From contig JAHHIC010000068.1 in the NCBI GenBank assembly GCA_019359035.1, positions 1 through 64,000 on the forward strand: a DNA stretch of 64,000 nt. Reading direction: 5' to 3'. Shown in pieces: positions 58,501 to 64,000 of this stretch. Made by a program: the position numbers and the translations under genes. The DNA is from Scytonematopsis contorta HA4267-MV1 (lineage in GTDB: Bacteria; Cyanobacteriota; Cyanobacteriia; Cyanobacteriales; Nostocaceae). Under the pieces are notes generated by a model. It was not told the DNA's origin. It saw only the letters and a program-made list of their open reading frames with translations, and did not search any database. Each line of letters starts with the position of its first letter. Within the stretch, counting starts at the first letter, position 1.

Positions 58501-61254
58501 TGTTTTTGCAAAATTAAACTGAGCAACACTGGGGTCGTGGTCGCTATCTTGGTCTGCAAATTCGGAATTAATATGGACGACATCGTAACCGTTTAATTTG
58601 TTGGCAAGATTATTGCTAACTAAGATATGGTCGAGAACTTGAGCGTTACCTTGGAAGTTGTAGGTGTAGCGTTCGTTTGCGGGAATAGTATCGAGTAGGT
58701 TGTTTAAAACTGGGGTTCCTGTTCCCCCAGGTATTCCCTTCAACACATTTAAAGGTTCGGAAAACTCAAAGTCGTTCAAGTCTCCCAAAACTATAATGTT
58801 AGTCTTAGGGTCAACAGCTAAGATGTTATCGACGAAATCGTTAACAATTTGCGCTTGTTGGAGTCGTTGAGTTTCACTGCTGAGGGTTGGGGGTTGATTG
58901 GGACCGAATAGAGCTTGGTCACCACCTTTAGAATTAAAATGATTGCCAATGACAAATACGGTTTCCCCTTTGAAGATAAATTCACCCACCAAAGGTTTAC
59001 GACTGGCATTAAATGCGGGGTTATTGGGGTCAATCCGACCAGGACTAGCGGAAAGTTGAGGTTTCCCGCTAGCATTAGTAATTGTAGTGTTAGTTGTTGA
59101 ACCACCACCAGAGCGCTCAACAAAACTTACTCGTGTGGGATTATAGAGAAAACCAACACGAATGTTTCCACCAGGTTCCCCCCCATCTTGGTCATCTACT
59201 GGGTTGATTTGACGATATTCGTAAGTTGGACCACCAGCTGATGTAATCGCATTAATTAGTTTTTGGTAGGTTTGGTTAGCGTCAACTACAGCATCGTTGG
59301 TTGCACCGTTGTTATCCTGAATTTCTTCCAGGGAAATAATATCGGGTGCTTTCAGGTTGTTTAGAATACGGTTAGCAATATTATTGAATTGGGTATCACC
59401 GTCACCTGGGTCTAAATTTTCCACATTGAAGGTAGCAACGGTAAGATTATTGCTATCTCCAGCAAGATTAGTTGTTTCTTTATTTAGGGAACCGGGGGAG
59501 TTTACCGTCAGGGAAGTTGGTAAAACTTCGTAGTTATTGAAGCTATAATCAACCACACCGGAAATTGTATTTAAGGTTGCACCAACATTTACTAAGGGTG
59601 ACGTACCCGAAGTAAACAGAGTATCGTCTATTTGAATCCGTTCTGGGTTAAAGTCCGTCGCAGAAATTAAACTTCCTCCCCTAGCTGTGCGTCCAGTTGC
59701 ATTTGCACCATTATCGGGAAGTACCCAAATTTCGCCAAAATTATTAGTGGGACTAGTCGTAACGGGGTTATTAATTTGGACAAGCATTCCTTCCAAACTT
59801 TCGTAGAAATCAATCCCCTCAGTCACGGGGTCAAAATCTCCTCCCGTTTCCACATTTCCCTGATTGGTTGTTGTGAAATCATTCTGAATAACTGCATTTG
59901 GTGGAATTCGACCACCCGTACCAATCACAGTTGGAGTAATGGTTCCTAAAGAAGTGGTTAATTGAGTCACCACAGCACCAGAAATACTGGCATTAATTTG
60001 AGTTGTCGTCAAATTTCCAGAATTATTTGCCGGACGAAATTCATCTACCCTTCCCGTTACCCCCACTGATTGTCCGACAGTTACACCTGGTGCAGAACTG
60101 GTAAAAACAAAAATCCCTTCCGATGTTCCATTATTACTATCCGGGTTGGGGTCTTGTATATAAAAACCCCTAGCAGCAACTGAGGTGACAACACCTTGAA
60201 CATTATTAACAGTTTGACCGACCAAGGGAGAACGATGTGCAGTACCTTGAATATCGCGGATACGAGTCGCTGGAGCTGTATCATTATCGGTGATAGTGAT
60301 ATTTTGGGAAGTCGTGGTACCCAGGCTAATCCCAGAGGAAGGATTATTGATGCTGAAAATCGCGGTTTCAGGACCTTCAACTTGCGTATCATCAACTATA
60401 TTAAAAGTCGCAGTACCCGTACTTTGACCATTAAGAATCGTAATCGTGGTACTACTGAGACTATAATCGCTTGGTGTAATATTGGTTCCTGTCACAGCCA
60501 AGTTAACCGTTTGGTTACCCAATACTGGACTAGAAGAGGTAACGGTGACTGTAATAGCTGTTGCATCCCCCTCTGTTCCAGAGTTAGAACTGACAGAAAT
60601 GTTAACACTGGGGTTGGAGCTAGCAACCACAAATGCATCAGTTATAAAAGGTACATCAGGTGAAATATTATCGTTACTTTGGTCACCATTACCATCCTGA
60701 GTAGTCCAGTTGCTGGGATTATTAATTAAAGCCCGATAGTTAGCAAAACTAGCTTGTCCACTTCGAGAACCATTGTACCCGGCAATATCTGAATCATCAT
60801 CAACACTGGACAAATCAATCGCGTTTACCCCAAGCGTTAATCCCGTATTGTCCAAAGCCCCATTGGCTGCACTTAATCCACCATTTGCGATCGCAGTAAT
60901 AAAAGTGGGGGAAGCAGCAGTTCCCTGATAAGCATAAATGGTTTCATCATTAGCACCAATACCTCTATTACCACCACGTCCAGTAACTGGTGTTGCTGCA
61001 GTTCCCGTATTAGCAGTAATGGTACCTAAACCAATATTATCGATGCGGACGACTGTTCCTGCGGGTACTACATTAGTTGCTGTCCAACTAAATGCGCCTT
61101 CATCAGTATCCCTAAACGCTGTTCCATTCCATTCATTATCTTCAAAAATAATGACTTCACCAACATTAATGTCAACCAGAGCTACAAATGCAATGTTATC
61201 ATTTCCATCGGCATTAAAACCAATAAATGCGATATCTCCTGCTGATAAAGGCAT
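55561..61254 (-). CDS. Giant secreted EEP nuclease / 5'-nucleotidase with Calx-beta and DUF4114 domains
   Basis: 1897 residues, RBS AGGAGA before the ATG. Order: N-terminal lamin-tail-like domain, about 1-200 (MPLSAGDIAFIGFNADGNDN); Calx-beta, about 215-325; OB-like plus ExeM/NucH-type nuclease, about 328-900 (TVATFNVENLDPG, ISLEEIQDN, VIGNHFNSKG, VLGDLNDF, DSDHDPSVAQF); 5'-nucleotidase, about 915-1490 (LQLLHAADQEAG, ILSSGDAYIPSP, FGNHEFDLGT, VSLKNGGGVRDNIG); spacer with several HAF-unrelated beta segments; C-terminal DUF4114 (GFEDIIGGGDADYNDVIVKV). In the first metallophosphatase motif QE replaces the usual xH. No Sec signal is visible, so non-Sec export is likely. It could degrade extracellular DNA and then dephosphorylate nucleotides. 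Confidence 0.92.
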   Translation of the reverse strand: MPLSAGDIAFIGFNADGNDNIAFVALVDINVGEVIIFEDNEWNGTAFRDTDEGAFSWTATNVVPAGTVVRIDNIGLGTITANTGTAATPVTGRGGNRGIGANDETIYAYQGTAASPTFITAIANGGLSAANGALDNTGLTLGVNAIDLSSVDDDSDIAGYNGSRSGQASFANYRALINNPSNWTTQDGNGDQSNDNISPDVPFITDAFVVASSNPSVNISVSSNSGTEGDATAITVTVTSSSPVLGNQTVNLAVTGTNITPSDYSLSSTTITILNGQSTGTATFNIVDDTQVEGPETAIFSINNPSSGISLGTTTSQNITITDNDTAPATRIRDIQGTAHRSPLVGQTVNNVQGVVTSVAARGFYIQDPNPDSNNGTSEGIFVFTSSAPGVTVGQSVGVTGRVDEFRPANNSGNLTTTQINASISGAVVTQLTTSLGTITPTVIGTGGRIPPNAVIQNDFTTTNQGNVETGGDFDPVTEGIDFYESLEGMLVQINNPVTTSPTNNFGEIWVLPDNGANATGRTARGGSLISATDFNPERIQIDDTLFTSGTSPLVNVGATLNTISGVVDYSFNNYEVLPTSLTVNSPGSLNKETTNLAGDSNNLTVATFNVENLDPGDGDTQFNNIANRILNNLKAPDIISLEEIQDNNGATNDAVVDANQTYQKLINAITSAGGPTYEYRQINPVDDQDGGEPGGNIRVGFLYNPTRVSFVERSGGGSTTNTTITNASGKPQLSASPGRIDPNNPAFNASRKPLVGEFIFKGETVFVIGNHFNSKGGDQALFGPNQPPTLSSETQRLQQAQIVNDFVDNILAVDPKTNIIVLGDLNDFEFSEPLNVLKGIPGGTGTPVLNNLLDTIPANERYTYNFQGNAQVLDHILVSNNLANKLNGYDVVHINSEFADQDSDHDPSVAQFNFAKTFTLQLLHAADQEAGVPALDDAPRFSAVLNALKNQDANNDGKVDYDNTIILSSGDAYIPSPFLNAAEDPSLAPLLGKEGRGRADIVIQNELGFQAIAFGNHEFDLGTPFVRSLIASDGAYPGTKFPYLSSNLNFATDSNLSSLVTTDGQEASSIPNKIAKSTVITVNGEKIGVVGATTPTLRAISSPGSVGVLPANPNDIDALAAEIQKSVDALIAQGINKIVLLAHMQQIAIEQQLAGKLKDVDIIMAGGSNTRLVDSTDRLRAGDTKQGDYPILAKSATGDDVAIINTDGNYKYVGRLVVDFDAQGKIIPASINPNVSGAYAADDQGVAALNAQNLVDPEIKAITDALRKVIAQKDGSVFGNSKEFLNGTRADIRTEETNLGNLSADANLDYAKKLDPTVIVSLKNGGGVRDNIGTIFAPTGSTEVVKLPTQANPLSGKPEGGISQLDIENSLRFNNALTLVTVTAEQLKQVLEHGVAATAAGATPGRFPQIGGVSFSFDASKPAGQRIQNAAILNNDGTLKEVLVNDGQLQGNKDRGIRIVTLGFLADGGDSYPFANFIQANPTFANRVDLIGEKDKDLNLNGTIDGPIDAAKFDSGKASFAASGTEQDAFAEFLVANFANSPFNSADTAPALDTRIQSLNARQDGVFVKTTIEQATTAGVVNLKGGAGFNQLRFTVSRNNPNAAVNELVVFETDGSNNVNLVNLKQLLESGKAKVVSSVVSNRPNGFTGETPRTLGFAPGAKLGFALIKNGTADQVRAGANKEIIFSTANNFVSNVTGSAFDLAVEGLNVKVEAVNDTRALGTGLQTGAEGELIDLRELTGKVEANFSVYREAAFNNQVYFYKVDNADGFLGGLNPDTANSADYLNAALNNLVKGADGKAVKLEVANQGTSTIKATVDAGSIIAPLMVVNGSLEQLQDTNPNNNPAVFFPFIGANTGKFDQIRLLGDNSFGFEDIIGGGDADYNDVIVKVNLTPVV

Positions 61255-61781
61255 ATAAAGAATTCTCCTAATTCTGCGGTCTTGCTACTGTTATATCAAC
61301 CCAAAAATACTAATTGCAAGTAGGGAAGAGTTAACAGTGGTCAGATGTTATTATTAATAAAGGTTATCCAAATCAAATTAAGATTTCCTGGAAATTTATT
61401 GACCCAGAAATTTATAATTTAAGTGTAAATAAACTTTGAGTTACTAGCATTATCAAGCTATACTGACTAGGTTAAATTTTTACTAATAAAAGGTTAAATA
61501 ATTATATTGACGCTCTTATGATACGGACATTCTAAACCGCCTATGTGGAACAGTTTACCAGGCTCTAGAAGTGAGCAAGGCACTCCCAGCATCAGGCTCT
61601 AGCAGCGAGCAAGATGCATGGTGAGGCATCACAGTATTCCCTAAGAGGGAACACTCCCTGAACGTGAACGCACTACCAGGCTCTAGAAGGAATGTCACCA
61701 AGAAAGTCATGAACTAAAGTATTCCTTCAGCACACACAGCGAACGGGCTAAAAGCTGAAGTCCGTTAAAAACTGACTTTTC
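61255..61781. other. Intergenic region with decayed repeats
   Basis: About 530 bp. The first 250 bp upstream of 61254 are AT-rich and contain the promoter of the nuclease gene. From 61555 to 61700 there are degenerate direct repeats of CAGGCTCTAGAAG/CAGGCTCTAGCAG and AGCGAGCAAGATGC. A decayed double-hairpin copy 9 (minus) is at 61748-61777 with linker CTAAAAGCTGA and stem I GTCCGTT / AACTGAC. I found no convincing gene. Confidence 0.5.
61748..61777 (-). repeat. Decayed double-hairpin element, copy 9
   Basis: Linker CTAAAAGCTGA (61748-61758) and an imperfect stem I (61759-61777) remain. The stem II side reads GAACGGG without a partner arm. No partner element in inverted orientation is evident. 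Confidence 0.5.
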
Positions 61782-62771
61782 CTATTTTGCCTCAAATATC
61801 AAATAAGTTCCCCCTAATCCTTCAACAATAGTCCGAGTATTAGCTGTCATCATTTCTTGGTAAGTCTCACCCGCGCTTCCAGGAGTACCTAAATCATCAG
61901 CAAATAATGAATTTTTAGAAATAGTAACTCTTGCTTCTTCTGCTACATTTTCAATTAATTCGCGGTTTGTTGTTGTATCTAAAAAAATAGTTGGTATTAA
62001 ATTATTGTTTAGAATAGTCGCTAGCTGCTTCATTCGTGTGGATGTTACTTTTTCGTTACTATTAAGACGTTGCAAAGTTCCTGGAATTGCAAGTCCATAA
62101 GCTTTTGCATAATACCCCATTGCATCATGAGTTGTGATTAAAGTACGTTGTTTTTTGGGGATGGTGGCAACTCTTTCTTTAACCCAAGTATCCATTTGAT
62201 TCAGTTCGCTTTTAATTTTTTGTGTATTATTACTATAAAATTCCGCATTTTTGGGTGCAATTTTTTTTAAGCTATTATTAATAATATCTACCATTTTTAC
62301 AGTATTTTTCACATTATGCCAAACATGTGGGTCAGGTACTATTTTTCCTGCTTGTGTATGATTTAGTGGTTTGGGAACTGCGACTTGAGCTACGGCTATT
62401 TTGGGAGACTTGTTTTTAGTGCTTTTAATTAATTTTTGCAATGATGTTTCAAAGTTATATCCATTATATAAAATGAGTTCTGCTTGGTCGATTGCTTGAC
62501 GGTCGAAATCTGTTGGTTGATATAATTCGGGTTGACTGTCTTCGGAGGCTAAGCAGGTGAGATTAATTGTTTTTTCGGCTACTTGTTGAACTAAATCACA
62601 TAATACAGCGGTTGTAGCGACTACTTGGGGTAAGTTTTGATTAGTATCGGAGGGGGTGGTAGAAATATTGAGTTGATTTTCTTGGTTGCTACATCCGGTT
62701 AATATGATGCTCAATGTTATAAGGGTTGTGCTGATAAATTTAGTTTTTTGTATATTGTGATATATAAACAT
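61782..62771 (-). CDS. Metal ABC transporter substrate-binding lipoprotein (ZnuA/MntC-like)
   Basis: 329 residues. Lipoprotein signal with lipobox ILTGC (Cys27), so periplasmic and membrane-anchored. Cluster A-I fold: VVATTAVLCDLVQQVAEKTI, DQAELILYNGYNFE, DPHVWHNVKN with the second ligand His, LITTHDAMGYYAKAYGLAIP with the third ligand His, and an Asp-containing end FADDLGTPGSAGETYQEMM. The first His normally found in a DPHxYxP motif is absent: the site reads SQPELYQPTD. Zinc or manganese are the usual ligands. The matching permease and ATPase genes are not adjacent, so this is an orphan binding protein here. Confidence 0.87.
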   Translation of the reverse strand: MFIYHNIQKTKFISTTLITLSIILTGCSNQENQLNISTTPSDTNQNLPQVVATTAVLCDLVQQVAEKTINLTCLASEDSQPELYQPTDFDRQAIDQAELILYNGYNFETSLQKLIKSTKNKSPKIAVAQVAVPKPLNHTQAGKIVPDPHVWHNVKNTVKMVDIINNSLKKIAPKNAEFYSNNTQKIKSELNQMDTWVKERVATIPKKQRTLITTHDAMGYYAKAYGLAIPGTLQRLNSNEKVTSTRMKQLATILNNNLIPTIFLDTTTNRELIENVAEEARVTISKNSLFADDLGTPGSAGETYQEMMTANTRTIVEGLGGTYLIFEAK

Positions 62772-62950
62772 TTTCGTGTCGGCTCTATTCTAGGCTTTGC
62801 TTAGAGAAATACTAGCTTTAATAACCTAATATTGACAACTGGATTTTTTAAAGCCGATTTTCAAATTTCACAGCGGTAGCCAATAACCAATAGCCAATAG
62901 CCAACAGCCAATAAACAACAGCCAATAAACAACAGCCAATAAACAACAGC
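62772..62950. repeat. STRR array (CCAATAG/ACAACAG) joined to element copy 2
   Basis: 62772-62875 is unremarkable upstream sequence of the lipoprotein gene. From about 62878 heptamers CCAATAA, CCAATAG and CCAACAG become alternating ACAACAG CCAATAA units (14-bp period starts 62902, 62916, 62930). They end exactly at stem II of copy 2 (62951). Confidence 0.85.
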
Positions 62951-63086
62951 CAGGGAATAAATTCCCTGTCTAAAAGCTGAAGTCGTCTTTAGACGACTAT
63001 TTTGACTTATATTATTTTATTTTAATTATCTTTTAATAGTCCTCTAAAAGAGGACTTTAGCTTTTAGACAGGGAATTTATTCCCTG
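62951..63086. repeat. Double-hairpin elements, inverted pair (copies 2 and 3)
   Basis: Left (minus): stem II CAGGGAA / TTCCCTG (62951-62968), linker TCTAAAAGCTGA, stem I AGTCGTC / GACGACT (62981-62998). Right (plus): stem I AGTCCTC / GAGGACT (63038-63056), linker TTAGCTTTTAGA, stem II CAGGGAA / TTCCCTG (63069-63086). Spacer is 39 bp. The right element ends 14 bp before the stop codon of the transposase gene at 63100. Confidence 0.9.
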
Positions 63087-63099
63087 GCTTGTTTTAGTT

Positions 63100-63510
63100 T
63101 TAATCTGTCGTTTTTTCTAAATGAGAGTTAGTTGTTCCTTCATAATGATGTATCTTTTGATTATTTACATAGGCAATAGTTTGTTCTAATTGCTTGCTCC
63201 CAAATGCAAACACACCGTACCCTTCTTGCCAAGAAAAGGGCTGATAATCAAAATTTAAGCTATGATTTAAATGATGGGAACTACTTCCTTTTATTTTTTT
63301 TGTAAATTCAGATATTGCTAACGTTGGTGGGATAGAAACAACTAAATGAATATGGTTTTCGGTTCCACCAACAGCATGAACTATACAATTTAATGCGTCA
63401 GATTTGCCAATAATATAGCCGTAAAGTTCAGTTTCTTTGTTAAGTGTAATCATTGGTTGACGTTCTTTGTTAGTCCAAACTAAATGATAGTAAAGTCTCC
63501 ATAAAGGCAT
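63100..63510 (-). CDS. Y1 (HUH) transposase, REP-associated/IS200-like
   Basis: 136 residues, the size of a single-domain Y1 transposase. HUH motif in ENHIHLVVSIPP (His53, His55), the WQEGYGVFAFG segment, and the catalytic tyrosine in IAYVNNQKIHH (Tyr114) are all intact. It starts MPLWRLYYHLVWTNKERQPM. These enzymes cut and join single-stranded DNA at hairpins. No tnpB/IscB gene accompanies it. It is bracketed by double-hairpin pairs: 62951-63086 just after its stop and 63734-63949 upstream of its start. This suggests a RAYT serving the repeats, or an IS200-like element whose ends are these hairpins. Confidence 0.9.
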   Translation of the reverse strand: MPLWRLYYHLVWTNKERQPMITLNKETELYGYIIGKSDALNCIVHAVGGTENHIHLVVSIPPTLAISEFTKKIKGSSSHHLNHSLNFDYQPFSWQEGYGVFAFGSKQLEQTIAYVNNQKIHHYEGTTNSHLEKTTD

Positions 63511-63662
63511 AAATGTTTAAGACTCGCTATTATGTACTTTTATTAGACTGCCCATTTTGGAGTAAAAAAACTCATGTCATACATTTTTTTACGAAAAATT
63601 AAAAATCGATTATATTACGGGACTTACCGTATTATCCAATTATTTAATCTGATTAGCTAGAG
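63511..63662. other. Upstream region of the Y1 transposase gene
   Basis: 150 bp of AT-rich sequence that should carry the transposase promoter. No gene or clear hairpin seen. Confidence 0.4.
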
Positions 63663-63732
63663 CCACATCATCAAACCCACATCGTCAAACCCACATCGTC
63701 AAACCCACATCATCAAACCCACATCGTCAGAC
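63663..63732 (-). repeat. 14-bp tandem array joined to element copy 4
   Basis: Five copies of CCACATCGTCAAAC (starts 63663, 63677, 63691, 63705, 63719; two have CATC for CGTC). The array stops one base before stem II of copy 4 (63734). Each unit is two heptamers, CCACATC and GTCAAAC. Confidence 0.9.
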
Positions 63733-63733
63733 C

Positions 63734-63949
63734 CAGGGAATAAATTCCCTGTCTAAAAGCTAAAGTCGTCTGAAGACGACTAAATAAATGAAATGGACGA
63801 TAAAATAGTCATTAATTTAGCTTTACTTTAAAGCAAATAAATGTATTACAAACTTCCGAAAATACAATAAAAATAACTAATAAAATAATAAAATCTTATC
63901 CAGTCCTCTTCAGAGGACTTCAGCTTTTAGACAGGGAATTTATTCCCTG
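63734..63949. repeat. Double-hairpin elements, inverted pair (copies 4 and 5)
   Basis: Left (minus): stem II 63734-63751, linker TCTAAAAGCTAA, stem I AGTCGTC / GACGACT (63764-63781). Right (plus): stem I AGTCCTC / GAGGACT (63902-63919), linker TCAGCTTTTAGA, stem II 63932-63949. The spacer is 120 bp, longer than in other pairs, and AT-rich. No gene seen in the rest of the window to 64000. Confidence 0.88.
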
Positions 63950-64000
63950 GCTATTATTTTAGCTGACTATTTTAGCTAATCAAGATTCAATCATTCTTAA

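Noticed and set aside
60196-60663. 155-codon frame opposite the giant nuclease gene
   Set aside because: Antisense shadow of the Calx-beta and OB-like region with no domain of its own.
61255-61500. Pho box upstream of the giant nuclease
   Set aside because: CTTAATTT and GATAACCT occur but not with the regular 11-bp spacing of cyanobacterial Pho boxes, so the match is too weak to annotate.

Overview
The window looks like chromosome from a filamentous, probably heterocyst-forming cyanobacterium (Nostocales type). It has low G+C and cyanobacterial-type proteins: an SLH/OprB-type porin, a RibBA with a long C-terminal tail, a HlyB fused to a cyclic-nucleotide-binding domain, and many hybrid histidine kinases. 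It also carries heptameric short tandem repeats (STRR: GGGGAGT, CAGTCAA, GGTAATT types) and several families of dispersed hairpin repeats. I noticed only two HIP1 octamers (GCGATCGC, near 45355 and 60889), which is few for this group. No rRNA, tRNA or CRISPR array was recognised.

Layout. 1-11841 (mostly minus strand): an edge fragment of a transposase, htpG, a lone methyltransferase, two tandem dicarboxylate/amino-acid symporter paralogues, clpB, an SLH porin and glyoxalase I. 12600-19262: enolase, argC, ribBA and a class B penicillin-binding protein. 19344-23617: a 5'-truncated hybrid histidine kinase, a response-regulator/kinase, and an orphan Phd/YefM-like protein. 23717-28490: metH, then a hypothetical gene interrupted by an in-frame amber codon. 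28553-31936: a defence/stress islet with HicBA, a zeta-toxin-like kinase with a small partner, an AAA ATPase with a PD-(D/E)XK-like tail, and a deleted second copy of the zeta locus. 32113-35203: four genes for exported proteins, flanked by 33-bp inverted repeats. 35616-50699: a 1386-residue secreted nuclease/phytase/RTX protein, three small membrane proteins, a second RTX protein, a CAP-domain protein, and a type I secretion cassette (PpiC-like, CNB-HlyB, HlyD). 50810-55520: small genes with many remnants (PIN/antitoxin pairs, one with a truncated toxin; a histidine kinase tail; a DUF2252 gene). 55561-61254: a 1897-residue secreted nuclease/5'-nucleotidase. 61782-64000: a metal-binding lipoprotein and a REP-associated-type Y1 transposase lying between two inverted pairs of hairpin repeats.

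How parts may work together. The two giant extracellular enzymes (EEP nuclease plus phytase; EEP nuclease plus 5'-nucleotidase) could release phosphate from DNA, nucleotides and phytate outside the cell. The RTX or DUF4114 tails and the nearby HlyB/HlyD genes suggest type I export. This is inference from domains and proximity.

Most unusual signal. A family of double-hairpin elements (stem I, a constant linker around AGCTTTTAG, stem II) occurs ten times in the window, mostly as inverted pairs. Stem sequences differ between copies but stay self-complementary. In four copies a tandem array with a 12-bp or 14-bp (2x7) period starts exactly at the outer edge of stem II. The Y1 transposase gene sits between two such pairs, so this may be a REPIN/RAYT-like system whose element ends nucleate tandem repeats. 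A second hairpin family starts with GTAG, the classical REP tetranucleotide.
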